From positions 1-30,300 of the forward strand of contig DASTFJ010000172.1 of the NCBI GenBank assembly GCA_035708745.1: a stretch of DNA of 30,300 nt. Direction: 5' to 3'. A program made the translations under genes and the position numbers. The notes below the pieces were generated by a model. The model saw nothing but the letters and a program-made list of their open reading frames with translations. It was not told the origin of the DNA and did not search any database. Source of the DNA: JAMLHN01 sp035708745 (lineage in GTDB: Bacteria; Chloroflexota; Chloroflexia; Thermomicrobiales; UBA6265). Shown piece after piece: positions 1 through 7,720 of this stretch (its first letter is position 1; each line of letters begins with the position of its first letter).

Positions 1-692
1 TCGTAGTGAGCGGTCAGCAGGCGCTCGGGTTGCAACGCGCGAAGCTGCTCGATGGTGCTTTCGTATGCGGCCGCGTCCATATAGGGCGGCGGATGGATGA
101 TCTCGCGATCGAAGTTGTAGAGCCCCTGACCGAGCACCGCGTCGATGACGATGGCCGAGCGCGATGCCGGTTCCCAGAGCCCGAGGTGCCCGGCGGAGTG
201 CCCGGGCAATGCGAGGACCTGCACGCGCAGCTCCGGACCGAGACGGAACCATTCGCCGCCGGTGAGCTCGAGGTCGATGTCGGTATCCGGACCCATTCCG
301 GCGGCGAGCAAGTTCTTGGTTTCTTCGTCGTAGTCAGCGCCCGGTCCGTGTTCGGCGTACCAGCCGTAACGCTCGCTCATGGCGAGGGCGCGGTTGGTGA
401 TGATCGGCACATCGAGCGCGGAGGCGCAGAAGATCGCGTTTGGCGCCGCCCTGCGCAGCGCTCCGTTACCGCCGAAATGATCGACATCGGCATGACTGGT
501 GAGCACATATGTGAGCGTAGCCGGGTCTAATCCGGTCTGGGCGAAATACGGGAGGATCACGTCGCCGGGGGTGGCGTCAATGCCCGTATCGACCAGCATC
601 GAGTGGTCACTGCCACGCAGCAGGTATTGCGCGAAGGGGCGCGGTCCGAAAACGCTTTCGATTCGTTCGATTCCGGGGACAACTTCGGCCAT
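1..692 (-). CDS. MBL-fold metallo-hydrolase (3' end cut by window)
   Basis: About 230 residues are visible; the gene continues past the left edge, so its C-terminus is missing. The fold is that of the metallo-beta-lactamase superfamily. The metal motif is SHADVDH (residues 66-72), where the usual HxHxDH has Asp in place of the second His, a substitution seen in some hydrolase-like members. PGHSAGHLG (163-171) supplies the next His and IVIDAV (Asp184) the bridging Asp. Typical substrates of the superfamily are thioesters, lactones or phosphoesters; the sequence does not say which. The ATG at 692 directly precedes the conserved start MAEVVPGIERIES. It lies 44 bp after the stop of the aldolase-like gene on the same strand, so the two may be co-transcribed. 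No signal peptide is visible, so it is probably cytoplasmic. Confidence 0.85.
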   Translation of the reverse strand, partial: MAEVVPGIERIESVFGPRPFAQYLLRGSDHSMLVDTGIDATPGDVILPYFAQTGLDPATLTYVLTSHADVDHFGGNGALRRAAPNAIFCASALDVPIITNRALAMSERYGWYAEHGPGADYDEETKNLLAAGMGPDTDIDLELTGGEWFRLGPELRVQVLALPGHSAGHLGLWEPASRSAIVIDAVLGQGLYNFDREIIHPPPYMDAAAYESTIEQLRALQPERLLTAHY

Positions 693-747
693 TGACACCC
701 TTTCGCTCGGTACCGCGCGAGTTCAATATCCACCGTTGGCTACGATC

Positions 748-1647
748 TCAGACAGAAGCTCCCGTCGTCAGTGAACTCATCAGATCATCCAGCAATCTGA
801 GCGCGAAGGCATCGGGGACCGGCGCGGGCTGCCGGACGGTAGCATGCGCGATCGCGCCGCGCCGCCGAAGGATCTCTTTGCGCAGCGCCACTCCTGCTCC
901 GGGTTGGGCTTCGAAGACCATCAGTGGCAATGCGCGCTCGTAAGCGGAGACCGCGGCTGCGCGATCGCCGCGCTGGAAGGCAGCAACGATTTCCACCAGC
1001 ATCTCGACCATCGCGAAGCCGGTCATGGCCCCCGCCGAGCCGGCATCGAGCTCGTGCAGCAGGGAAACGCCGCCGAGCCCGCCGAAGATCTGGTAGCCCG
1101 GTTCCAGCTGGTGCAGCTTGTGCATCTTGACCGGGGTGGGCGGATCTTCCAGCTTGCAAACCGAACCGGGCGGCAACAGCTCGTAGAGGGACGCGATGAA
1201 CTCGACCGGCATCTTGACGCCGCTCGACGTGGGGTGGTCCTGCACGATCAGCGGGATCGTCAGATCGGCGGCGATCCGCTTGAAATGCTCTTTCAATGCC
1301 GGTCCAGCAGCGCTGCCCGGGGGTGGCGACACCATCACCGCGGCCAGGCCCAGCTCCTGCGCCCCCAGGGCGCGCCGGCGAGCCACCACCGTCGAGTTAT
1401 GGGTGATGCCCACCGAAATTTGGAGGCGATCTCCGGCGTAGTCCAGCGCCGTCGCCAGGACCTCATGGCGCTCGTCGTCGTCGAGCCGGTCCGCCTCGCC
1501 CAGCACGCCCAGCACCAGCGCGCCGGTGCAGCCACCGGTCGCCAGATAGTCGAGCAGCATTTTCAAACTGTCCAGATCGAGCGATTCGTCCGGCAGAAAT
1601 GGGGTGGCGGAAATGCAATGCACTCCCGGTTTCAATTTGCGCGCCAT
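748..1647 (-). CDS. Dihydrodipicolinate synthase/N-acetylneuraminate lyase family protein
   Basis: A 299-residue class I (Schiff-base) aldolase of the DapA/NanA TIM-barrel family. The phosphate/carboxylate loop appears as GVLGEADRL (47-55), a variant of GTTGE, and the likely Schiff-base lysine is Lys165 in SVCKLED. The Tyr that true DapA carries about 30 residues earlier (the YNxP motif) is replaced: here the stretch reads VQDHPTS (135-141). The enzyme is therefore probably not dihydrodipicolinate synthase but a lyase or hydratase for another 2-oxo acid. The start is the ATG at 1647 preceded by AAGGAGAG; longer in-frame extensions lack a ribosome site. It faces away from the channel gene at 1798 and lies upstream of the MBL hydrolase on the same strand. 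Family is sure, substrate unknown. Confidence 0.85.
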   Translation of the reverse strand: MARKLKPGVHCISATPFLPDESLDLDSLKMLLDYLATGGCTGALVLGVLGEADRLDDDERHEVLATALDYAGDRLQISVGITHNSTVVARRRALGAQELGLAAVMVSPPPGSAAGPALKEHFKRIAADLTIPLIVQDHPTSSGVKMPVEFIASLYELLPPGSVCKLEDPPTPVKMHKLHQLEPGYQIFGGLGGVSLLHELDAGSAGAMTGFAMVEMLVEIVAAFQRGDRAAAVSAYERALPLMVFEAQPGAGVALRKEILRRRGAIAHATVRQPAPVPDAFALRLLDDLMSSLTTGASV

Positions 1648-1715
1648 CGAGCCTCTCCTTCGTCGAGGATGTTCGTGTGTTGTGCGCCGAACGGCGATTC
1701 TTCGTGGAATTGCAC

Positions 1716-1752
1716 CATATTCCGACCGAGTTTCGCGACATGGACGAATATG
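1716..1752. promoter_or_regulatory. Inverted repeat in divergent intergenic gap
   Basis: CATATTC (1716-1722) and GAATATG (1746-1752) are a perfect 7-bp inverted repeat in the middle of the 150-bp gap between the divergent aldolase and channel genes. Its placement suits an operator or overlapping promoters, but no regulator gene is adjacent and chance cannot be excluded. Confidence 0.25.
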
Positions 1753-1797
1753 AAATACTCCCGGCGGAGGTTCGGCCCAGGGCGGGTCGGCGCTGCC

Positions 1798-2499
1798 ATG
1801 GTCGATCGCGACGAACAATCTCGGCTGGATGACGACACCGGGCTTGCCGGTGAAGTGGCCCGGGAACGCGCAGGCGAGCTGAGCCGGCTCATCAGCCTGA
1901 GCGATGGCGTCTTTGCGTTTGCCATGACGTTGCTGATCGTCAGCGTCGATGTTCCCCAGATATCAGACGCCGCCGCGGAAGATCACCTCTATCGCGATAT
2001 CCTCCATCTCTGGCCGCAGATCCTCTCCTACGTCATCGGGTTCCTGGTCATCGGAAACATCTGGGCCTCGCACCGCCGTATTTTCTCGCGCGTACGCGAT
2101 TACGATGACGTCCTGACCAGACTCAATATTGTCCTGTTGATGCTCGTTGCCTTTCTTCCCTTTGCCACCGGCGTGCTCGGGGAGTACGGCAATATCGCTT
2201 CCTCCACGATCCTCTTCGCACTGATTCTGGCATCGATCTCGACGGTGTTCATTCTGATCCTGGATCATCTCGACCGGAATCGTGTGCTGATGACACGCGA
2301 TGGGGCCGCATTCGATTTCGGGCGCGCCAAGGTTCGGAATCTGGTAACTGCCGGCATCTTCTTGTTTTCTATCGTGGCCGCCCTGGTATTACCAGGCTAC
2401 GCGCAAATCTGGTGGCTTTTGCTTGGCTTCAACCATGAGGCCACCGAACGCATCATGCCGTATTTGCCTGCGCGCTTCCGGGATTACGGCCAGTCGTAA
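1798..2499 (+). CDS. TMEM175-family (DUF1211) potassium channel-like membrane protein
   Basis: A 233-residue integral membrane protein. The diagnostic stretch SRLISLSDGVFAFAMTLLI (29-47) corresponds to the pore-helix motif R-x-x-FSDG-VFAIA-x-TLL of bacterial TMEM175 channels, with Leu in place of Phe in the FSD triplet. About six hydrophobic helices follow, at roughly 37-53, 72-91, 108-126, 134-155, 182-199 and 200-211. Length matches the bacterial family (about 200-230). Bacterial TMEM175 proteins are tetrameric, weakly selective K+ channels in the inner membrane; that function is inferred here. The ATG at 1798 is the first plausible start before the conserved region, with only a weak purine stretch upstream. 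The last 16 bp overlap the convergent SIS-domain gene. Confidence 0.85.
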   Translation: MVDRDEQSRLDDDTGLAGEVARERAGELSRLISLSDGVFAFAMTLLIVSVDVPQISDAAAEDHLYRDILHLWPQILSYVIGFLVIGNIWASHRRIFSRVRDYDDVLTRLNIVLLMLVAFLPFATGVLGEYGNIASSTILFALILASISTVFILILDHLDRNRVLMTRDGAAFDFGRAKVRNLVTAGIFLFSIVAALVLPGYAQIWWLLLGFNHEATERIMPYLPARFRDYGQS

Positions 2500-3266
2500 A
2501 GGCGGGATACCCGGCGCGATTGCTCGTCGTAGCAGGCATCGAAGCGCTCAGCCGAGCGGTCGCCGATGAAGATCGAGGATGAGAGCACCAACGGTGGCTC
2601 CCCCATCGCGACCAACAGCTCAGCAGTCCGCGATTTGATCGCATTGGCGACGGCCGCGAAGCCGACGGTCGAACCAGGGCCGACTGGATCGTCGAGTCCG
2701 TCGACCGCGATCATCGCATCGCCGGCCGGAGTGCAGTTGTCGATCGCCACATCGGCCAGATCGACGAGCTTCTTCCCTGAGGAATGGCGAGCGCCCGTCT
2801 TCCCGGAATGGTCGAATGAGACGACCGCGATCACCGGCAAACCGCGCTGTTTTGCACCGAGCGCGACATCGACTACCACCGGGTTTACTCCGCTGTTCGA
2901 GAAGATGATGAAGGCGTCATCCGTGCCGAAATGGAAGTTGCGCAGGATGACCTCGCCGAAGCCTTCGACCTTTTCCAGCCACATCGCCTGGCGCTGGCCG
3001 TTGGCGCCGACGATCTGCGTGTGATTGGTCAACGACAGCTCGACGATCGGATGAAAACCGGGGAAGCTCCCGTGCCGGGGAAACAGCTCCTCGACCGGAA
3101 TACGGGAATGCCCGGTGCCGAAGGCATGCACCAATCCGCCGGAGCCGATACTGTGCGCACAGATTTCGGCCGCGCGGTCGATGCCATCGAGCTGCGTTGC
3201 CGCGATCCGGTCGATGATGGCAGCCGCTTCGATCAGATAGCGTCGAGAGGCCGTGTCCTGTGTCAT
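2484..3266 (-). CDS. SIS-domain phosphosugar-binding protein (UPF0309-like)
   Basis: A 260-residue protein with one sugar isomerase (SIS) domain. HAFGTGHS (47-54) and FSNSGVNPV (122-130) are the phosphosugar-binding Gly/Ser loops, and Glu59-Glu60 are candidate catalytic acids. The spacing resembles the UPF0309 family, whose members are thought to isomerise or bind phosphosugars but have no settled reaction. It is the last gene of the minus-strand sugar locus, starting 12 bp after the ROK kinase stop; GAGGAG and GAGG near that stop can serve as ribosome site. A kinase followed by a SIS protein suggests that it acts on the phosphorylated sugar the kinase makes. The 3' end overlaps the convergent channel gene by 16 bp. 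Confidence 0.85.
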   Translation of the reverse strand: MTQDTASRRYLIEAAAIIDRIAATQLDGIDRAAEICAHSIGSGGLVHAFGTGHSRIPVEELFPRHGSFPGFHPIVELSLTNHTQIVGANGQRQAMWLEKVEGFGEVILRNFHFGTDDAFIIFSNSGVNPVVVDVALGAKQRGLPVIAVVSFDHSGKTGARHSSGKKLVDLADVAIDNCTPAGDAMIAVDGLDDPVGPGSTVGFAAVANAIKSRTAELLVAMGEPPLVLSSSIFIGDRSAERFDACYDEQSRRVSRLYDWP

Positions 3267-3278
3267 CGACTCATCGCC

Positions 3279-4271
3279 TCAGTGCTCCTCGTGGCGGGCT
3301 TCGTAGGCAGTCTTGGCCCATAGCGCAGCGCCCACCACGCCGGCTTCGTAACCGAGCCTGGCCGGGCGGAATTCGATCTTGTCGATCTCGGTCACATGGC
3401 AATGCGCTCGTGCCGACGCTTCGATCTGTTCCCAGAAATAGCCGTGCGGTTTCAATACCCCACCACCAAGCACGACCACATTCGGCGCCAGCGCGGAGAT
3501 GGCGTTGGCCACCGCCAGACCCATATGGAATCCAGCGTAGTCCAGCACCTGCCGCGCGATGGCATCGCCTTCGCCCGCCGCACGCTCGACGATCTCCGGG
3601 GTCATCTTGTTCAGATCCTCCCCGATCATCTCGCGCATGGCGGTAGTCTCGCCCATCACGATCAAGCGGTTGGCCTCACCAATGAGTGCCGGACCCGCTG
3701 CATAGGCTTCTGCGCACCCGCGGTTCCCACAACCGCAATAGGGTCCATCCGGGTTGACCACCATATGCCCCAGCTCGCCACCGGCGCCGCCGAGTCCCAT
3801 GTTCACCCGACCGTGCGCCACAATCCCACCACCGATCCCGGTGCCGATCGCATAGCAAAGCGCGGTTTCGACCCCCTTGGCGGCGCCGATTTCCAGCTCG
3901 GCAACGGTGAAAGCGCGCACGTCGTTGATCAGGAAGACTGGCAAGCCCAAAGCTTCGGATATGGCCGGTCCCACCGGCACATCGGGCCAGTCTCCCGGCA
4001 GGTTCGGCAGGAAGATGGTGTAACCGCGATCCATATCGAGCACGCCGGGAACCGCAACACCCACCGCGCGAATGATTTGATCGTCGCTCGCCTCGGCAAC
4101 GATCTCGCGAGCGCCGGCGATCATCCGTTCCAGCACGCGCTCGTGGCCCTCGTCGGCCTCGGTTTTGCAGCGGTCGCTGTGCAGCACCACGCCGTCGTTG
4201 TCGATCAGAGCGAATTTGATGGTCGTGCCACCGAGATCGACACCGACATAGCAGGAATTCGAGCTCGCCAT
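3279..4271 (-). CDS. ROK-family sugar kinase
   Basis: A 330-residue ASKHA-fold kinase that would phosphorylate a hexose or amino sugar with ATP. Visible motifs in order are the phosphate-1 loop VDLGGTTIKF (11-20), catalytic Asp117 in LINDVRAF, the phosphate-2 loop GTGIGGG (143-149), and the ROK zinc site made of His169 (GELGHM) and CGCGNRGC (179-186; Cys179, Cys181, Cys186), followed by Glu188. There is no N-terminal helix-turn-helix, so this is a kinase rather than a ROK repressor. The ATG at 4271 shares one base with the TGA of the upstream dehydrogenase (TGATG), implying translational coupling. Glucokinase, N-acetylmannosamine kinase and allokinase are all possible; the neighbourhood does not decide. 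Confidence 0.9.
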   Translation of the reverse strand: MASSNSCYVGVDLGGTTIKFALIDNDGVVLHSDRCKTEADEGHERVLERMIAGAREIVAEASDDQIIRAVGVAVPGVLDMDRGYTIFLPNLPGDWPDVPVGPAISEALGLPVFLINDVRAFTVAELEIGAAKGVETALCYAIGTGIGGGIVAHGRVNMGLGGAGGELGHMVVNPDGPYCGCGNRGCAEAYAAGPALIGEANRLIVMGETTAMREMIGEDLNKMTPEIVERAAGEGDAIARQVLDYAGFHMGLAVANAISALAPNVVVLGGGVLKPHGYFWEQIEASARAHCHVTEIDKIEFRPARLGYEAGVVGAALWAKTAYEARHEEH

Positions 4272-5365
4272 CAGGACGCGCCTGCTCCTATCCAGAGATC
4301 GATCGGCCGCTTGATTCCCTGCGGCACGCGGAAGGGGAGCCGCACGGTGGCGCCGATCCCCGCCGACCGATAGGCCGCATAAATTGCCTCGAGGGCACTT
4401 CGCCCGACCCGCCCATCGAGCCACGCGGGTTCATCGCGCATGAGGCAATCGACGAAATATCGCATCTCCTGCAGATAGCCGCCGTTCCAGAGATCGTCGA
4501 AGCCCGGATAGCTCCACCCTTTGGTCGAGCCAGCCTTCTCCGCGCCAGCTGCATAGCCCACAGAAGACCAGGTTGGCAGCGCATTGCCGAGGACCAGATC
4601 GGCGCGGGTGTGCCCCTTGGTGCCATAGATCTCCAGGCGGTCATCGACCCCGCCGCCCTTGGCCCACGAGCTTTCGATCACCGCCATCTGGCCGCCGTCG
4701 AAATTGAGAATCGTGACCGCGTGGTCTTCACCCTCGGTTTTGCCACCATGCACGAAGGTGCCCATCGAAGCGGTGACGTGGGTGATCGCGGCATTGCCCA
4801 GCAGCCATTTGGCGAAGACGATGCCGTGCACACCCATATCCATCAACGCTCCCCCACCGGCGCGATCGATATTCCAGAACCACGCGCTGTGCGGTCCAGA
4901 ATGCTCCTCACTCTGCTTGATCAGAAAGATTTCGCCGAGCGCGCCACTCTGGGCCAGCTCGCGAGCCCGCGCGTATTTTGGTGCGAAACAGAGCGGCTCG
5001 GCGTACATGAGCTGTACGCCCGACTCCTCGCACGCGGTGATCATCGCGTTGGCGTCTTCGAGGGTGGTGGCGAGTGGTTTCTCACAGATCACGTGCTTGC
5101 CGGCTTCGGCGGCGGCGATTGTGATCTCGGCATGTAAATCATTCGGGATCGCCAGGGAGACGACATCGAGCTCCTCGATCTTCAGCAGATCGCGGTAGTT
5201 GGTCAACGCGCGGGGGATGTCATGCCGTTTCGCGAAATCGACCACCCTATGCAAATTCGGCGCGGCCACCGCCACGACCTCACAGCCGGGCGCCTGCGAC
5301 AGCGCATCGGCGTGCACCTCCGCGATGAAGCCGGACCCGATGATCCCGGCCCTGACCTTGTCCAT
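4271..5365 (-). CDS. Gfo/Idh/MocA-family oxidoreductase (second copy)
   Basis: A 364-residue NAD(P)-dependent sugar dehydrogenase. The Rossmann loop is GIIGSGFIAEVH (7-18), the EKP motif with catalytic Lys96 is CEKPLA (94-99), and the substrate-site Asp/His pair is GGALMDMGVH (Asp176, His180). Family members oxidise or reduce hydroxyls of sugars, inositols and their derivatives. It is a distinct paralogue of the dehydrogenase at 6463-7620, only partly alike beyond the EKPLA region. It lies 106 bp downstream of the TIM-barrel gene and overlaps the ROK kinase start by one base. With the epimerase-like gene upstream it could carry out an oxidation-epimerisation-reduction sequence on a sugar carbon, which is inference. 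Confidence 0.9.
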   Translation of the reverse strand: MDKVRAGIIGSGFIAEVHADALSQAPGCEVVAVAAPNLHRVVDFAKRHDIPRALTNYRDLLKIEELDVVSLAIPNDLHAEITIAAAEAGKHVICEKPLATTLEDANAMITACEESGVQLMYAEPLCFAPKYARARELAQSGALGEIFLIKQSEEHSGPHSAWFWNIDRAGGGALMDMGVHGIVFAKWLLGNAAITHVTASMGTFVHGGKTEGEDHAVTILNFDGGQMAVIESSWAKGGGVDDRLEIYGTKGHTRADLVLGNALPTWSSVGYAAGAEKAGSTKGWSYPGFDDLWNGGYLQEMRYFVDCLMRDEPAWLDGRVGRSALEAIYAAYRSAGIGATVRLPFRVPQGIKRPIDLWIGAGAS

Positions 5366-5428
5366 TCCCCGTTTCCCTGCTTCCCCTGATTTCGATCGTT
5401 TGACGAGACTGGCAAAAGACCAACAAGG

Positions 5429-5446
5429 GCAGCCACAGAGGGCTGC
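5429..5446 (-). terminator. Weak hairpin between TIM-barrel gene and second dehydrogenase
   Basis: GCAGCC (5429-5434) and GGCTGC (5441-5446) form a 6-bp stem with a 6-base loop. On the minus strand it is followed by a T-rich but broken tract (CCTTGTTGGTCTTTTG). It may attenuate transcription inside the sugar operon; the stem is short and the call is tentative. Confidence 0.25.
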
Positions 5447-5471
5447 AACTACGCGTTTGGTTCAGACGCAC

Positions 5472-6383
5472 CTACTTGATATAGGGACTCAGCACGTCCC
5501 TGGTCAAATAGAACCCGCGCTTGACAAGCGCTTCCGTACCCTCGAAGGTGCGGTCCTCATGCTCGATGGAAATCACATAGTCGTAGTCGACGGCATACAG
5601 CGCGGCCATGAATTCCGGCCAGCGCACTTCGCCCAGTCCCGGCAAGCGCGGAATCGCCCAGCGGAAACCGGGCGCCAGAATGCCGTCCTGATAGAGCATC
5701 TCCCGATCGATGCGCATGTCCTTGGCATGGACGTGAAAGATGCGGTCTTTGAAATCGGTGATCGGCCGGATCTCGTCGATGAACTGCCAGATCAGATGCG
5801 ACGGGTCGTAGTTCAGTCCGAAATTCTCGTCCGGAATGATTTCGAACATCTTTGTCCAGATCGATGGGGAATAGGCGACGTTCTGACCGCCCGGCCAGGT
5901 GTCATCCCAGAGCATCGGGCAGTTCTCGATGGCGATCTTGATACTCCGCTCGCCGGCGTATCTCACGATCGGAGGCCAGATTTTGGCGAACTCCTCGAGG
6001 TTTTCGGTGGCGTACTTGGACTGGTCCGCACCGATGAAGGTGCCCACGATGGGCACGTCCAGCAGCACCGCCGCATCGATCACTTTCTTCAAATGATCGA
6101 TCAGAAATTCGCGCTGCTCACCCTCGGCGCCGAGGATGTTGGGATAAAACGCCAGCGACGAGATCTCGAGTCCGTTCCCGGCCATCATCGCCTTGATCTC
6201 TTTGGCGCCGGCTTTGTCGAGGGTGTCGACATCGATATGGGTGACCCCGCCGTAGCGGCGGTCGCTCTTGCTCTGCGGCCAGCAGGCCACCTCGAGCATG
6301 CCGAAGCCGCTCTCAGCCGCCCAGCCGGCCAGCTCGGGTAGCGGAATGTTCGGCAACGCGGCCGTCAAGAGACCAAGTTTCAT
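5472..6383 (-). CDS. Sugar phosphate isomerase/epimerase (xylose isomerase-like TIM barrel)
   Basis: A 303-residue AP-endonuclease-2/xylose-isomerase-like TIM barrel. Candidate metal ligands follow the family pattern: Glu153 in IAIEN, Asp193 and His196 in NYDPSHL, His219 in HVHAKD, and Glu274 in SIEHED. Such proteins epimerise or isomerise keto sugars, or dehydrate inosose. The start is the ATG at 6383, preceded by AAGGAGATG on the minus strand; a longer reading would run into the heptad repeat and has no ribosome site. It lies between the two Gfo/Idh/MocA dehydrogenases, an arrangement also known from inositol and 3-keto-sugar pathways. An inosose dehydratase or a 3-keto-sugar epimerase are both conceivable. 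Confidence 0.88.
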   Translation of the reverse strand: MKLGLLTAALPNIPLPELAGWAAESGFGMLEVACWPQSKSDRRYGGVTHIDVDTLDKAGAKEIKAMMAGNGLEISSLAFYPNILGAEGEQREFLIDHLKKVIDAAVLLDVPIVGTFIGADQSKYATENLEEFAKIWPPIVRYAGERSIKIAIENCPMLWDDTWPGGQNVAYSPSIWTKMFEIIPDENFGLNYDPSHLIWQFIDEIRPITDFKDRIFHVHAKDMRIDREMLYQDGILAPGFRWAIPRLPGLGEVRWPEFMAALYAVDYDYVISIEHEDRTFEGTEALVKRGFYLTRDVLSPYIK

Positions 6384-6401
6384 TGCATCATCTCCTTGCG
6401 G

Positions 6402-6452
6402 GTCCAGTGTCCAGAGTCCAGTGTCCAGCAAATTCACTGGACACTGGACTCT
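6402..6452. repeat. Inverted heptad repeat array with perfect 16-bp hairpin
   Basis: Seven consecutive 7-base units fill 6402-6450: GTCCAGT, GTCCAGA, GTCCAGT, GTCCAGC, AAATTCA, CTGGACA, CTGGACT. The second half is the reverse complement of the first, giving a perfect 16-bp stem (6413-6428 with 6437-6452) and an 8-base loop. It sits between the dehydrogenase stop (6463) and the epimerase start (6383) within the sugar operon. No T-tract follows on either strand, so it is not an obvious intrinsic terminator; an RNA processing or stability element, or a repetitive DNA family, fits better. Confidence 0.85.
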
Positions 6453-6462
6453 AGATGTTCAA

Positions 6463-7620
6463 CTACGCGGCTGGCACCGGCACCCAGCGGTTCTCTCGGG
6501 CACTCTGAAACAACGCTTCGCCGACCTGTAGCGAATAGACACCGTCGGCAAACGTTGGGTAGTTGGGATGGTCGGGGGGGCGCCCAGTCTCGACCGCGGC
6601 ATAGACCTTTTTGTAGAGCTGTTTGAAGGTGTCGGGGAATCCCTCGGCATGACCGCCGGGGTAATCGGTGATCGCGCGGGCTTCCGGCGCCAGCAGGGCC
6701 GGATCGCGCAGCAGCGTTTCGCTCGGCCGGTCGCGCCGGCCGATCCAGAGTGCTTCTGGGTTTTCCGAATTGAAGGCCACCGATGCTTTGCTGCAATCGA
6801 CCTCGAAGGCGAGGTGATTTTTGCGGCCGGCGCTCATCTGCGAGACCGTGCAGACCCCGTGCACCCCGTCCTCATAGCGCAGCAGGATACTGGCGTAGTC
6901 CTCGGTGGTGATGGGGATCTCTTCGTAGTCGGTGGGATCGAGCGTCTTGCCGGCAAAGGTCTCCACCGGTTTGGTCGGTTTCTTGCGCGTTTCCAGCAAC
7001 GTGGCGAAATCGGCGCAGACTTCTGTAAGTCGCTTGCCGCCGATGAAGGTCATCAGATCGAGCCAATGCGAGCCGATATCGGCCACAACGCGCATGCCGC
7101 CGCCCAGACCCGGCTCCAGCCGCCAATTCCAGTCGGTTTCGTTCAGCAGCCAATCCTGCAAATAACGGCCGTGCATGAGCAGGACCTTGCCCAGCTCGCC
7201 ACTTTGCACCAGGGCTTTGGCCTGGTGGCATTGGGCATAGAAGCGCAGATTGAAATTGACCGCGTGCACGATGCCGGCGGCGGTCGCGGCGTCCAGCAGC
7301 TCCTGGCCCTCGGCGGCGTCCATTGCCAGCGGCTTTTCGCAGACCACATGCTTGCCCGCGGCAATCGCCTGCAGCGCCATCGGTTTGTGCAGATAGTTCG
7401 GGGTGGTGATGTGCACGACATCGAGCCCGGGGAATGCCAGCATCTCCTCCAGCGTACCGAACGCACGCGGGAGCCGCATTGCTTCGGCCCGAGCGGCGCC
7501 ATGTTCCGGTGACGAGCCGAGGATGCCGACGACCTCCACGCCGATTCGCCGCAGCGCTTCGACATGCACCGGCCCGATGAACCCGGTGCCGATCACCGCC
7601 GCCTTGAGGGTCTTTGCCAT
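6463..7620 (-). CDS. Gfo/Idh/MocA-family oxidoreductase (first copy)
   Basis: A 385-residue NAD(P)-dependent dehydrogenase. The nucleotide loop is AVIGTGFIGPVH (8-19), the catalytic lysine is Lys96 in CEKPLAM (94-100), and the substrate-site pair is Asp181/His185 in ADIGSHWLDL. The longer C-terminal half (FAGKTLDPTDYEEIPITTEDY and the following YPGGHAEGF region) matches the glucose-fructose-oxidoreductase/inositol dehydrogenase type. The ATG at 7620 has GAGGAG about 8 bases upstream. It is the first catabolic enzyme after DeoC in the presumed operon, separated from it by 100 bp that carry a heptad repeat array. Substrate unknown; a sugar or sugar acid oxidised at a ring hydroxyl is most likely. 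Confidence 0.9.
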   Translation of the reverse strand: MAKTLKAAVIGTGFIGPVHVEALRRIGVEVVGILGSSPEHGAARAEAMRLPRAFGTLEEMLAFPGLDVVHITTPNYLHKPMALQAIAAGKHVVCEKPLAMDAAEGQELLDAATAAGIVHAVNFNLRFYAQCHQAKALVQSGELGKVLLMHGRYLQDWLLNETDWNWRLEPGLGGGMRVVADIGSHWLDLMTFIGGKRLTEVCADFATLLETRKKPTKPVETFAGKTLDPTDYEEIPITTEDYASILLRYEDGVHGVCTVSQMSAGRKNHLAFEVDCSKASVAFNSENPEALWIGRRDRPSETLLRDPALLAPEARAITDYPGGHAEGFPDTFKQLYKKVYAAVETGRPPDHPNYPTFADGVYSLQVGEALFQSARENRWVPVPAA

Positions 7621-7637
7621 CTTACAGTCTCCTCGAG

Positions 7638-7707
7638 GTCAAGAGTCCAGAGTCATGGGTCAAGAGCATGAACTCTTTCCAGTGGACACTTGACTCTTGA
7701 CTCTTTA
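7638..7707. repeat. Ten-unit heptad repeat array, inverted halves
   Basis: Exactly 70 bp in 7-base register between DeoC and the first dehydrogenase. The left half is GTCAAGA, GTCCAGA, GTCATGG, GTCAAGA, GCATGAA; the right half is CTCTTTC, CAGTGGA, CACTTGA, CTCTTGA, CTCTTTA. GTCAAGAGTC (7638-7647) is the exact complement of GACTCTTGAC on the right, so the array can fold on itself with a long imperfect middle. It shares units with the arrays at 6402 and 23944. Confidence 0.8.
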
Positions 7708-7720
7708 TCCAATCTTCATC

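Noticed and set aside
748..1647. Lysine-biosynthetic DapA
   Set aside because: The catalytic tyrosine motif is missing and no other lysine pathway gene is adjacent.
6413..6452. Intrinsic terminator
   Set aside because: The stem is perfect but no T-rich tract follows on either strand and the flanking genes appear to belong to one operon.
6402..7707. CRISPR interpretation of the repeats
   Set aside because: Units are only 7 bases, tandem without spacers, and no cas genes are present.
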